Shown in pieces: positions 35,812 to 47,284 of a stretch of 64,000 bases of DNA. Source of the stretch: Lepeophtheirus salmonis (taxonomy: Eukaryota > Arthropoda > Copepoda > Siphonostomatoida > Caligidae). The notes under the pieces are model-generated. The model had not been told where the DNA came from, searched no databases, and saw only the letters and a program-made list of their open reading frames with translations. Both the position numbers and the translations under genes were made by a program. The DNA is taken from assembly GCF_016086655.4 (NCBI RefSeq), contig NC_052135.2, forward strand, positions 53,865,671 through 53,929,670, written 5' to 3'. Numbering within the stretch: position 1 is the first letter of the stretch; each line of letters opens with the position of its first letter.

Positions 35812-36110
35812 AAATACAACCCGGCTCTAAGGTTGTACAGGTGAAGTACGGGCCCTAAATACAGTTCGAACTCTAGCACCGCTGCGTTTCTAAGCATCAA
35901 GAATCCCTTCAAATATGCTAGAATACAATCCCGTCCACGGGTTGTGTATATGAGATGCTGGTCCCTTGAGGCAGGTGAAATTCTACAACTGCCGCTTCCA
36001 TGAGCATCAAAGAACCCTTTAAATATCCAAAATACACCCCGGTCCTTAGGAGGTAGTGGCGATAAATGCTATTTGAAGGGCGTCATTGCCATGAAGGCCC
36101 AAAAAATATT
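35812..36110. repeat. Degenerate tandem repeat, three units of about 110 bp
   Basis: Units start at 35812 (aaatacaacccggctctaag), 35922 (aatacaatcccgtccacggg) and 36030 (aaatacaccccggtccttag), giving periods of 110 and 108. The first two also share caccgctgcg/aactgccgct followed by taagcatcaa/tgagcatcaa and cccttcaaatat/ccctttaaatat. A partial unit may precede at 35780. The third unit is incomplete. The array is noticeably richer in G+C than its surroundings and non-coding in all frames. Confidence 0.75.
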
Positions 36111-36234
36111 AACATAACTATTTCATGAGCCTGAAGACCCTATATGAAAGGTTTCAGGAAACTGCAACATTGGTTTGGCCATGTTTGAAGGGCATACACA
36201 GACAAACAATCTCTTTTAATATATAAATATAATA

Positions 36235-37210
36235 GATTTTTTTTAAATATCTTAACAAAAAATACGGTGGGGGTGGTATACTCTCCCAACCAGGATCTCA
36301 GAGCTTTTGGCGTGTCGTTAAAGAGTTGTGTGTTCTGGTGTAGTCTTGGTGGAATACAACACACCTTCTATAGCCCCGTTCTGCCGCTTCTTGTCAATCG
36401 TCTGCTTCAATCTGGTCAGTGTTTTCTTGTTTTACCCAATGGGAGGAGCTCATAGTGGATTATTCCTTTCGAATCCCACCAATGGCAAAACATAACCTTC
36501 TTGGCGATCGTTTGAGCCGCTTCACTGTGCTTTGCCAAAGATATTTTTTCGGCTGTTGTTCTCGTATATGATCCATTTTTATCGCCAGTCACAATACGCT
36601 TCAAAATGGATCGATTACATTATGTTTCAGCATAGAGTCAAAAACATTGATTCGATCCAAAAGTTATTTTGTGTCAATTAATGTAGCACCCATACATCGA
36701 TCACCTTCTTAAAACCAACCTTATGCAAATGGTTCCAAAGAGTTTTCTGGCTATTCTTCAGTTCCTGAGCAATGGAATAAGTGCTCATATGCGGATCCAA
36801 CTCCACTATTCCCTATTATTTCATCGACATTTTCTATTATTAGCCTATAAGAGTTTGGCTCATCTTCGACGTCTATATTACCAGAACAGAATTGTTGGAA
36901 CCACCACTTTTATTTTTGACTATTGGGTCCATAAACAGCACATATTGTTTTGACAGCCTACTCCACCTTTTTGCATATGTTGTAGCGTTAACTCAAGAGT
37001 TTACCGAATTTTCTCTTTTTTACTTCCATTTTGGAACCCTGTAACACACAACTGGATTCACCAATCACAAAACTGTAAATAATTTTTTTAAAGTGTGCGC
37101 TTAATCTTTAAGCAAACTTTAAGCTTTTGTTAAAACTATATATTAATCTTGAGATATAGCTCAAAAAATAAATCTTGCAAAAAACGCTCAGAACGTTTTA
37201 CTGAAACTAA
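36235..37210 (-). mobile_element. Mariner relic (family Mar1), longest copy
   Basis: The 5 prime TIR is at the right (aaacgctcagaacgttttac then tgaaactaa), followed by TA at 37211. Minus-strand frames give VELDPHMSTYSIAQELKN, then SQKTLWNHLHKVGFKK (second helix-turn-helix) and VIDVWVLH in the linker. LKRIVTGDKNG follows, where the first catalytic Asp is kept but the usual Glu is Lys. AEKISLAKHSEAAQTIAKK and WWDSKGIIHYELLPLGKT come next, then in another frame FHQDYTRTHNSLTTRQKL with the second Asp present. The element stops before the third acid and has no 3 prime TIR. Stops and shifts inactivate it. The plus-strand frames overlapping it are shadows. Confidence 0.85.
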
Positions 37211-37319
37211 TAATAGAGTAATCGGATTAATTAAATATCGCAGGTGTGCATATAACAAGGACACTGTTTCTGTTTTTGTTTTTTTATATTGGTCTCTTAT
37301 GCATATCATAATTCAAATG

Positions 37320-37575
37320 CATTGGTAGTATATGTTAAAATTTGAATGAAATATAAAGGCTCGAATAATAAAATTATTATATTTTTTAATTAGTGAACGA
37401 TCATAAGATTAAAGTACTCATCAGTCATCCCAACATATTAGCTTTTATTTACTAAAACTCTTATTATTTTTTCATGCTTGAGAACAGAACACAAATAAAT
37501 GGACATAAGTAATTAGTAGTTACGTATAAGTGCGCATATGAAAAATGTAAAGTAACTCTGAGGAATTTTTGGGAT
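37320..37575 (+). repeat. R1-related repeat, 5 prime part, copy 1
   Basis: Aligned with 39375-39625: tgttaaaatttgaatgaaat, then gtgaacgatc, taagattaaagtactcatca, and then actcttattattttttcat and gagaacagaacac. The last block is the R1 landmark seen near 46560, so this may be a longer upstream part of R1. Confidence 0.5.
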
Positions 37576-38193
37576 TATTCTTCTGTGTTTGTAAAGCAAA
37601 ATGTGTCCTTTAGCCAACCCCTAATTACACTGGGCAATACTGGCTACTACCGCTAATATCTTATAATGAAGCTAAATATTATTTTTATACATAAAATATA
37701 AGTTACTATTAAAACGTTTGAATTTTATTTTCACATGGGTATGCACTCTGCATCTTAGAAGTATGTATAATGTGTGTTTAATAACCACGAATTGGCAAAG
37801 GAACTTATAATTTATAATTTGAAGTAGACATGACTTTATATGTAATCTGCCAACTTTTGATATTCCTAGGGTGTAAATTAGGTTATTAAATCAAATAGTA
37901 AAAGTTGGTTATATTTCTTACATAATCACAAAAATGACAATGTACATACCCTTTTGAGTTTTATGAATCATTAAATAAATATTCGTCACATTTAGAAAGG
38001 ACTTAATTTATAATTAAGAATTTAATATCATTTTTATAACTTTCTAAATAATGGGGTCATATCTCTCAAAAGTATTATTTAATGTAAGTATGCGATGGAT
38101 GTTAGAAAGAATGAGTTTAATTTAAATACTCGCACTTTCTATTCAAAGATTTATTTAGACACACGACAAACCAGAAATAATTAATAATATATT
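37576..38193. other. AT-rich spacer
   Basis: No recognised feature. Confidence 0.4.
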
Positions 38194-38327
38194 TTATACA
38201 TTTTCGAGCTGCAAAACAAAACCTTTAAGCAGATCGTAAGCATCTGCTGCACCAATGTCAAAGGGTACAAAATTTGAAATGAATTGAAAGTGTACACCAA
38301 AAATTTTTTCCAAGTCCAGATCAAGTG
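38194..38327 (-). other. Possible terminal exon, 43 codons, unidentified
   Basis: On the minus strand a tttttttaag stretch resembles a splice acceptor and is followed by an open frame. It reads LDLDLEKIFGVHFQF and ends AADAYDLLKGFVLQLENV before a TAA. The composition (Asp/Ala/Gly codons, no poly-Lys/Phe runs) looks more protein-like than neighbouring chance frames. No family is recognised and no upstream exon with a good GT donor was found. It may equally be a transposon fragment or chance. Confidence 0.25.
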
Positions 38328-39374
38328 CTTAAAAAAATAAAATAGATTATTATAATTTTGGATAAAAATAATTTAAATAAATTAAAGCAGTTTTGCCCTA
38401 TATCCTTTTTTGACATGAGTGACAGCATTTGGGCGCGCATTATGACCAGGGCCTTTGCTAAACATACATCAAATATAAGTGCCCACAGAAAAAGAATAGA
38501 AAGCGAATAGACAAAACTTGAGCATGCTATATTATTAAGGTCTATGCATGAAAAGATACTAATTTATAATTACATGCTTAAAAATGAACGCATTTTCATT
38601 TAATTAATCTTAGAATTTACTTTTACTCGAGAGTCTTTTATTGACAATGAATAAAAGTGAGTATAATATTATTGTGGGTCAAATACTGTACTATTGCATC
38701 CTCTAACTAGCAATACGAAGAACACGTGGTCAATATTTGTCCAAATATATTGGCTTAGCGCTAATTTTTTTTTCCTCTAGGAGGCGTCGACTATTTCTTG
38801 AATATTACTCTAAACTAATTATGCAACCTCCATTAATTCACCCTTTGAATTGAATTTACAAGGAAATTAAGTTAATTATTAACTTCCTTGGGATTTCCGA
38901 CTCGTAAACAAAAACTTAAATAGTAATTATTAACGACTTAAGTTAACGAATAATGAGCCCAAAATTTCTTAAGTGTACATACCTCTAGTTCAAATACTTG
39001 ATTAATAGTATTTGGTTTGGGTCTGGGGATATTCACAAGCCACAAGGACATATAAGGCATACGGAGTTAACTTTAAAAAAACCTGAACATTAATAATATG
39101 CCAAGATGGCGTAAATGACGTCATTGGTAATAAGGGACAAAAATTAGAAAATATCAAAAGGATCTTCCTTTTTTATCGTCGGGAATAGGTCCAGAATTTT
39201 TCTACTTCTCAATTAACTTTGCTTATAATTTTTTAAAAGTTTTTTTAAACAATCCCTTACAACAAGTTATCAGAGTTGAACATCGAATTATAAAAGAACA
39301 GGACAAATTTGCGCGATTTAAAAAAAAAACTGTTATATTTTAGACGGATTTAGGCGGTATATGAAGTAATAATG
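38328..39374. other. AT-rich spacer with a hairpin
   Basis: The inverted repeat caaggaaattaagttaat / tattaacttccttg at about 38858-38890 can form a hairpin. Nearby, taattattaacgacttaag repeats the theme. No gene is supported. Confidence 0.35.
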
Positions 39375-39625
39375 TAGTCATATAAAAATGTTAAAATTTG
39401 AATTTAATATAAACACTGGTATGTTAAGATTAATTTTGGTATGTTTTTTTAAGTGAGCGCTCTAAAGACTAAAGTACTAGTCTGTTATCCAAACAAATTA
39501 ATTTTTCCCCAAGACTCTTATTATTATGCTTTCATTTTTGAAGACAGAACACGTAATCTGAATTGATATACGTATTTAGTACTTACGTGTGAGCGTGCTC
39601 ATTAAAAACAGAGACTCCTATTGCT
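39375..39625 (+). repeat. R1-related repeat, 5 prime part, copy 2
   Basis: Direct counterpart of 37320-37575 about 2.05 kb downstream: tgttaaaatttgaatttaat, gtgagcgctc, taaagactaaagtactagtc, then gactcttattattatgc and gaagacagaacacg. Confidence 0.5.
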
Positions 39626-39988
39626 AGTTAATCAATATTTAAGGGATAAGTAGTTACAAAAATATTTTTATTGTCTAAAGTGTCAGTTTTTAACTAGCAC
39701 CTGGTAGTTATTTTTTCTAATAATTTATAAGGTGTTTCACAAAGTATTTTGTCTAAACAGTTTTTCATTTTTCTTGTGAAACACACAAAAATTTAAAAAA
39801 TGCATCTTTGATGTTATATGTTACAGGATAATTCTTTCTTTTTTTAAAGACTATTTCACTTTTCATTATTTATATTTTATTAACTAATTGTGTTATTATT
39901 TAATGGCATTTCCTATAATACATAGTTATTTATTTAACAGTAGGCTCTTAGAAAATGAGAAAAAATAATTATCAATTTATATCGAAAA

Positions 39989-40165
39989 TAAATAGAAACG
40001 ATAACAAACCACGACTTAAAGTTCCAAGACAAGAAGAAACTGTCCTGTCCTCATCTCGAAAACTTCAAAGACGGGCAAAAGGCCATAATGGAAAGATATA
40101 AAGTAGTTAATGAATTGGTTGGAGATGAAACAATAAGACAAATAATCCAATCGGATTGGAACTGA
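39989..40165 (+). pseudogene. Coding-like relic with one frameshift, unidentified
   Basis: The first frame reads KPRLKVPRQEETVLSSSRKL and QRRAK. After a one-base shift near 40080 it continues MERYKVVNELVGDETIRQI and IQSDWN to a TGA. The two halves join smoothly and look like one charged, helical protein segment. I do not recognise the family. It lies 65 bp before a Tc1-like relic but does not resemble its N-terminus. It may be from another transposon or a host retropseudogene. Confidence 0.35.
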
Positions 40166-40229
40166 ATTCTTGAACGAGCAAAAAACTAAAAAGTAGTGCA
40201 TTTAAGATATCTTAGATGCTTAAGTTGAG

Positions 40230-40779
40230 ATGGCGAAGATTATTGACATTGTGCAATGCTCCGTTTTCAAGATACCCTAGATGAACAATGATGAAGAAGA
40301 TCTCCACGGGATATCAGGAAGTTGAAGGGCACAATTTAAAGAGGGATCCGGTGTTCCGGCCAGCTTGGAGAAGAAGATCAAAGAGAACCCCAGAAAATCG
40401 ATGAAACGCTTGCCAACAACTTCTACGTTGATGCTAAGACCATCATGAGGAGCATGAAGGGTGACTTGGGATTGTTGTTATACACAAATACCCTACAACA
40501 CTTTCTGACAAAGTTCATAAAGGGAAGGAGGCTCGAGATGTAAGGGTTTAAGAGATGTGTCCCCCTTCCTTGCCAAATTTGAACCCGGTGGGCATGGCTG
40601 TTTGTGACACTTTGAAGAGGGGAAGCAACAGACCTCTACAACCAAATGTGAACTCACTGAAGGCGGCCATAGTAGCTGCATAGGACAACTTTTCTTAAAA
40701 GTTTTTTATCAACTCCTTAAAGGCCTTCCAGCGACGTGTAAAGGCTATGATTAACGTTTAAGGTTGCCATATTGAATGA
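40230..40779 (+). mobile_element. Tc1-like transposase relic with deleted core
   Basis: Starts with an ATG reading MAKIIDIVQCSVFKIP before a stop. Later frames give LEKKIKENPRKSMKRL and NNFYVDAKTIMRSMKGDLGL (second helix-turn-helix), then LTKFIKGRRLEM. The sequence then jumps to PPSLPNLNPVGMAVCDTLKR, which corresponds to the SPDLNPxDY region; the third catalytic Asp is replaced by Gly. NVNSLKAAIVAA and KAFQRRVKAMINV follow, with a terminal GCHIE-like tail. The second-acid region is deleted. Confidence 0.8.
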
Positions 40780-41984
40780 CCAAGTTTGCAATAGTATAGT
40801 TTACAATTCCTATGAAAAAAAAAAATTTTGTTAATTTAAAATATAAAATGATTAAAGTTTTTCTAAATCAACCTCTTGAGTCCAAGTTTTGCGCCCAACC
40901 CTGTCAACTAGGTAGGTCTACTGAAGACCAAAACAAAAATTTCTACAACTATGAAAGAGTATATGTAAAAGCTATACAAGTATACTGAACAGTGATGCAG
41001 TTGTCTTACTCTTAAGAATGTTCGGAAACACAAACAATTTTTGAAAAATTAAGTTTTATCAATATTACAATCATTTTATTTTCAAATAGGAAAAGAAGTA
41101 AATATTTATCAATATAAGTATTTACTTTCATTGACACAAAATGATATTTAATGATAAAGACCCGATTTTTTGTTTGAACAAAAAAATAGGAAGAATTTGC
41201 TTGTAGTTTTGCAACACAAGAGAACTTCAAGGACCATAGAATCCTATTTTGTAAAAACTCCTAACGAGCCTGTTTGAATCATGCAATCTTATTTATATGT
41301 AAATTTAAGTATATATTGTAAAGTATGGACTAAATATGAAAAAAAAAGTGTATGTGTTTCCTCCTGACACTTTATACCGTCATAGTACATTTATAATTTG
41401 CATAATTACCTCCACTAAAGAAGTTAAACGTTGGTAATTATGTTTTAATCATTGTTTTCACCTGGTTCTGTTTGAATGTAAGCAGAATTAGTGAAAAAGT
41501 TATGAATCAATTACGGTAAAATTTTGTATGGAGGTTATATATGTTGACAGTTAGATTTCATTAATTTTTAGAGGTTAAGGTCGCACAATACAAGCCTGTG
41601 TCATTTGTAGTTAATTCTTTATGAAAAATGATTTCAAACTGAGGTTTGTGCTCTACCGACTTGTATTCTAGTTTTACATGCTTCGTTTGGCAAGTCCTTT
41701 CAAATTTACTGTATATCAAAGAAAAAAACACAATGCAATCTCAATCTATAACCGTGATGCTTACAAACAGTAGAAATGACATATATATGCTATATCACTC
41801 CCTTAATCAGATATGCGATGAAGCAAATACATCTATAAAATCGTTGCACAAAGATTTTGTAGTGCGCCAGTTCAGTTGTAATGTAAATAAATTCTCAACC
41901 TTGGACCTTTTGCAAATATGGAAAAGATTTTCAGTAAGATCGTTCATCTAAAAAATTATAAATAACACTAAATATCCTACAAGT
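40780..41984. other. Region without a supported gene
   Basis: Near 41400-41560 the text ttacctccactaaagaagtt and aaaagttatgaatcaattac then gtatggaggtta resembles a widespread invertebrate repeat, but I cannot confirm this. The plus 101-codon frame at 41646-41951 contains YHSLNQICDEANTSIKSL and is less biased than most frames here. Chance frames of that length are expected in a window of this size and composition, so no gene is called. Confidence 0.35.
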
Positions 41985-42430
41985 AATGGGGATTTACAGC
42001 CTTAAGTGGTTCTGCCATGCCATGTCATATAGATCACCGCCTTATCAGTGCAACTACTTTAACATTTGTGGTCAAACTTCCTTCCTTAGGAGAGTAAGAT
42101 TGTCCCAAATGGAAATGGAAACAGGACGGACTCCTGCTCACACGTATAGGATCACCCAGAAGGGGCGGAAGTAAAATGTACCTTTTGGTCCAAAATGATG
42201 TCCCCCCTTAAATCCCAGACATCAATCACATGGACTATGATTTTGACAGCATATTGAGTTGAATACCTGCAGACGAAGTCATCAAAAATAAATGCTATAA
42301 AGAAAACCGTTTTCCGTCAACGGTGGACCATGAGCAAAGAGTCTATTGTCCCAATGCCTACAGAGGTCCATTATAGGCCGTTCTAGAGGCCGAAGATGGA
42401 TATATTGAACAATATTTTCTTAATCAATAA
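41985..42430 (+). mobile_element. Tc1-like transposase C-terminal half, relic
   Basis: Broken forward frames give ETGRTPAHTYRITQKGRK, equivalent to QDGxPAHT around the second catalytic acid (a one-base shift obscures the Asp). SPDINPMDYDF-like sequence follows, with the third Asp in MDY, then HIELNTCRRSHQK and MSKESIV. An in-frame end reads VLEAEDGYIEQYFLNQ and a stop. The EAEDGYIE tail is typical of the superfamily. The N-terminal DNA-binding domain is absent. Confidence 0.75.
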
Positions 42431-43381
42431 AAAGGATTATTTTTTGTGTGTTGAACATATCAAAATTGACCCATAAGCAAAGAAGTTGTTATTGTATTGA
42501 AAACCCCGTTTACTTCTAATGAACAAAACGTGATTGCGATATAAGATAGCTACGTCCTCACCCAAAATTAACAAATAAGCAGTGGATGATAAATACTAAA
42601 TTGTCTGTGCCTTGGCGATTTAGAGCACCTCTTTTTCTTTTGTCCGTCCGTGCGGCAATTAGTTAAAAGAGTGCAGGAGATGGTAAAGAAACAAAATAAC
42701 TGCAGAATCACGAAGTGTGATTTACTAATATCAATGGCGTCAAGTCACTCGAAAAACTTAAAAATATAAGACTTGAAAGGAAAAACTAATTAAAATGCTA
42801 AATATCCAGGAGAGATGGAGAAGATGGTCAAGAGATGAATATCAATAATGGAGAGTTTTGATGAGAATAAAATACTGGCTGAATATATATATAAATAACA
42901 AGAAGAACGACGCGTCTGGCGAATGAAAGGAGGGTGTAAAGTGATAATATGTGGAAATTTGGTCATACAAAAAAGAAGTTGAAAATAGTTGTAAAATTAA
43001 AAAAACAAGTATATATTTTTCAACGCAACACCTAGTAATCCGACAATTTAAAGTAAAACAATCAAAAAGCTGACAAAAGAGGAGAAAAATATAATGACGT
43101 ATGAGATCATATATTATTACCATTTAGAAAATACTAAATTGCTTCCTGAATTAAATTAAGGCTGAATAATAAATCTTTTTGAAGGTAATCAAATATACAT
43201 ACATATATATATATATATAATATGTACCTATTTATAAGTGTATGAGCTTCAAACATGTATATTGTATTAAGATGTTTTTATTTAATTTATGTGGTGCATT
43301 ACCTAGGTCATGAATAATAGGGGTCAGAGTTTTGTTAAAGGAATTAAAGATTAATAAATGTATAATAGCAACGGATTAGGG
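42431..43381. other. AT-rich spacer
   Basis: A (ta)n microsatellite lies near 43204-43220. The 93-codon minus frame at 42842-43123 is a Phe/Ile/Tyr-rich chance frame. Confidence 0.4.
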
Positions 43382-43905
43382 CAGTGATTCTCAAACCTAG
43401 TGTCACGACGACATAGTTTATAGTAAAATTTATGTTTCTGTGATGTACACAGTAATTGGAGTTGTAATTAATAAGATTTTATAAGCGCGTGAAATTTTTA
43501 GTAATTAGTAATAGGAATAACAGTTTTTTTCATAGCTGTTAACATTATTCTTGTGAAGGAAATGTACAAGGAAGATTGTACGTCGTTTAAGTTTAATGGT
43601 TCGATCGTTTCCAGTCTCAGTTTAAGTTAAACGGTCTTCCTTGACACCACTAACTTTCTTGTCTTAAAAGACCTGGTCATATCAATAAAATTCATCATTT
43701 TTACTCTCTGAATTATTGATCGTAGTTTTTAATTAACTTTAGGATCTTTTGCGCAACTTTGGGATTAGGAAGTTTCACTATTTATTTGACAATATCATCA
43801 ACAACTCTACTTATATTTTCTATAACATTATAAAATGTATTTTGGGCGACAAAATGTTTCCTTTTAATATTGCTGGTCAAATTGGCTCTGAAAGGGCGTA
43901 TAGGT
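43382..43905. mobile_element. Possible hAT element, left end only
   Basis: The sequence cagtgattctcaaacctagt followed by gtcacgac resembles the hAT TIR seen at 33711. No mirrored right end was found within 600 bp. Minus-strand frames in the interior are broken and not convincingly transposase. Confidence 0.3.
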
Positions 43906-44195
43906 AAAATTTTAAGACGAAAATATAAATATCCTTCCCACAGTCACCTTTTCTTGGTTCAAAACAAATACACTGAGAAAGAGCCAAGAATGATAAGTAA
44001 TAATATCAGGTCTTTGTTCTAAGCTCTGTTCAATTTTGATGGTTCTAGTTTTATCGGATGTAGAACCAGAATCGTAAGAATTAATCCTCATCCAGACTGA
44101 TATAGGCACCACACTTAATATCAGTATGAAATAATCATACCTTCGTATATTCATGAAAGTTGTAGAGTAAAAATTGGAATTTTGTTACGGGATTA
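43906..44195. other. Spacer
   Basis: An 80-codon minus frame (43912-44154) has no recognisable domain. Confidence 0.4.
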
Positions 44196-45048
44196 CCAGG
44201 TGGTCCATTGACATCTAAACACCTACTAATTCCATATTTGTTGAGTGATTGAAATTAATTCATATTTGGATGTAATAAATCATAAGCAATTAGTTACAAA
44301 ACAAAACAAACCTGAGCTCTCTATTATATGTAGAAGTCGAGAAAAGAAGAATTTTACTTGATTGACAAATTTCCATTTAGGCAATCCAAGCAGTTGGACC
44401 TCTTAGGACCATTGTCTACGCTGTCGGCAAGTCTAAAATCTTAAAGAAGAAGAAGGGATCTTTCAAAAAGGCAAAACTGGAGCCGGATGAGGGAAAGAAA
44501 ACAGATGAGACCAATCCCTCAAATCCACGAGGGCCCATGTGAGAAATCTCGGGATTTCACACAAAACTGTCAGAGAGCTATCAAAAAGTGGGTGATAAGA
44601 GCCTTTTGAAGGTCTAGAAGCCACTTTTGACACCAGCAATCAAATAAAACCATCTTCTCCGTTGCTAGATTTTTTGAATGATTCTGTTGAACTCTTTTTT
44701 GAAATTTTTGGTCCCTCTACAGTCCTGATGCCAAGCCACTAGAGTACATTTTTTGGGTGCATGTCGCGCAAAATGTCTTCCGTGTCCCTCATCCAAACAC
44801 GGGGGCCCTCAAAGCCACTATGAGCCAGCACTGACAGAGGACTACATATGCAGCAAGTACCAAGTCTTCCACCACCACTTTGATGCTATCATTGTAGCCA
44901 AGGGCGGCTACATTAGAGATTAGGAAAGCTCAAACACAAATGTATTCATAGTTTAGTATTGCTGAAATTCGCATGTTAATTAATAAACTATATCTGATTC
45001 AAGTATAAAAGTCAATGCTCAAATTTTGATAAAATGTCATGGCAGTTA
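44196..45048 (+). mobile_element. Tc1-like family A, copy 3
   Basis: The 5 prime TIR begins ccaggtggtccattgacatc after a TA. From about 44385 the relic shows AIQAVGPLRTIVYAVGKSKI (helix-turn-helix), then a KKKKGSFKKAKL-type linker and ISRDFTQNCQRAIKKWVI-like broken frames up to a LLTPAIK segment. A deletion then leads to SPDAKPLEYIFWVHVAQNVF, where the third catalytic residue aligns as Glu (LEY). RVPHPNTGALKATMSQH and a short tail follow. The right end near 45048 is only loosely similar to the TIR. It is the most complete family A copy here. Confidence 0.8.
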
Positions 45049-46474
45049 AAATCTCAAAATATTCTTCCAATTGTTCTCTTTTTTTTTTTTTTTTTGATAC
45101 CTATAATACTTAGAATTTACAACATTATCTAAAAGTAAACAGGACAAAAAAAAAAATGGTTGGTTGTTCCACCTAGTGGATTGGATCATCTCAATAATAT
45201 GCGGCCCTGAGATTAAAAAAAAAAGTAAGGAGAAGCACATAATAATGAATTATACTTACATATTCAACACAGAAACAAGATAAAATTATTATGCACAAAA
45301 TATGTATGGATTAAAATTATATTCATCGACGAATTATTTTCATTAACAAATCACTCTTATAAGCACTTAGCAAGTATCAAAAATTGCATATAAAGTAGCA
45401 AAAACGAATTCTTACAGTAAAAGAATGAGAAATTAATATATTAGGGACAATAAAAGTATTATTAAATCATATACAAATTCAAAGCTATAGCTTAAATTCT
45501 TGGGTATCTTACCTTATCCCATAATTTTGAATGCAAGGCTTCTAATTGATTCAAATATATCTATGAACTAATACCTTAAATGTGTATATTTTCAGAAGTA
45601 AAAACATATTTAGATCTTCTTTTCAAAATTGTTTTTATGTTGAAACACCACACATATACATAGATATATAAACATGTATGTGTTTAAAGAAAAAGGGAGT
45701 GAAGATCGGATATTACATCTCTCTATGCATGTTCAAAACAGTGCTTAAATGATTAATTATTATAAATATTTGAACAAAGGCTATTTGCATGAAAATCCTT
45801 GGTATGTAAGAATGATTAATTAACTGTATAAATAAAATATATATTCATATAGAATGTATTAGATACTCAAATTATCCTTATCTTATCCTAGAGTACGAGT
45901 GAGTCCCTCACGCTAAGAAATTGTGAGTTGAAATGTGTATAAAAAAGTCTTATGTTGGAAAAAAAAAGAATATTTTTCATTCTGTTTAAAAACCTCAAAA
46001 AAATCACAATATTGAACTTGTTTTTCTGTTTATTAAGAGTCTACAAAGTTTCATATGCATATTATGATATCAAAGTGATTGATTTCAGTCATATAAAATT
46101 CCTTTTGAAGCAACATCATTCTTATAAGCAACTTTTCAGAGCTTTTTTTTTTCGGCTATGTTCCTTTATATTCCTTAGTTACAATAAAATATGATAAATG
46201 AAACGGGAATTTTTGTAGCATTATACAAAACTAAGAAATAATATAAAAATCTATCAAAGTCCAATGGTATTAAAACGGAAAAATTTAAAGTAATTGATTG
46301 AGTAATTGAATTATTATTCCACGTGATTGATGCTCCTTCAAATCTTATCATTTATCTTGGATAATTTTTTTTTTTAGTTATACATTTTAATAAATAAATA
46401 TAATGTTATAAAATTATAATCAAATATTAATTTTGTAAGGTAAAGGATCAATATTTATGTTTTATGGGTGCTTA
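45049..46474. other. AT-rich region without a supported gene
   Basis: Poly-T near 45080 and many short A/T runs. The 80-codon plus frame 45952-46194 is Phe/Lys/Leu-rich and likely chance. Confidence 0.4.
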
Positions 46475-46530
46475 ATGTAGGACTAAATATCGGTCCTATC
46501 ACTCATCCTGTCCTGTTGCTGTAATTGGTC
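46475..46530. mobile_element. MITE M1 fragment
   Basis: The blocks taggactaaatatcggtcct and catcctgtcctg with ttggtcctt recall the M1 interior (compare 1850-1900). No inverted partner was found. Confidence 0.35.
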
Positions 46531-46544
46531 CTTGAAACACTTTA

Positions 46545-46660
46545 AAATAATAATCATTATTTTTTCATTCTAAAGGAGAGAACATCGACGTAAAAAGTGT
46601 AATCACGAGTGTGTGTGATCATAAATGACGGATAGTAACACTATGAAGCTGTTGGGGAGT
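46545..46660 (+). repeat. R1 fragment
   Basis: Landmarks: attattttttcattctaaag, gagagaacat, a gtgtgtgtgatcataaatga stretch, then ggatagtaacactatgaagc. The downstream half of R1 is missing. Confidence 0.55.
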
Positions 46661-46779
46661 GAAATATGTAGAATAAGTTAGTTATTTTTTCTTCAAGCAT
46701 CGAAAAAAGATAAAGAATTATCAAATGGTTTCATTAATAAATTTAAATTTAACGCATTCGCTGAAAATTCCCAAGCTTC

Positions 46780-47125
46780 ACACATAGATCTTTTTTTTCA
46801 ACTCATTTTCAGTTAGTACCAGCCTTTAAAAGGCAGCTGTCCAAATGTCATGATAATTTGTTCTTTAGTTTGTGAGTTATTAAGGCTCCTGTAATATAAC
46901 TTCTGTCATTTATAAAACAATTGATAAAACACTATTTTGTGCTTTGATTTTACACTGCTTCTTGATGGGAAAATACTATTCAAGACAAGCAATGGCTTGA
47001 AGAGTGTTATAGAGCCTAAAGCGAATATTAAAAAAAATATAATTATAATATTTTTTTCAAAAAGCCAATTTTATACGGCTTAAAACGTTTTTTTTCGTTA
47101 AGCCCGGGACATGATTCAAAAAAAA
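46780..47125 (+). mobile_element. Mariner leader remnant (family Mar2), copy 2
   Basis: The leader holds the blocks cattttcagttagtaccagc and ggcagctgtccaaatgtcat, which I associate with the 5 prime leader of irritans-like mariners. It is followed by a frame reading ENTIQDKQWLEECYRA and a stop, the start of the first helix-turn-helix region. The sequence passes directly to A/T tracts and a gttaagcccgggac end. A similar series lies at 20930-21255. No catalytic sequence remains. Confidence 0.55.
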
Positions 47126-47284
47126 ATATTAATTTTCGCTATAAAAATAATTCTTAAATTAAAGTAGTTAACAATACTGGTTAAAATAATACTGAATCAA
47201 AAATAATGTACCTCAAATATGTTCGCTCATTGACACATCTCCGATCATTGATGCTCATCAATTACATTTTTTAGAACACTCGTT
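47126..47284. other. Spacer
   Basis: No recognised feature. Confidence 0.4.

Noticed and set aside
41646..41951. 101-codon plus-strand frame with a fairly balanced composition
   Set aside because: Length is within chance for this window, no domain is recognised, and splice-site-like flanks are not convincing.
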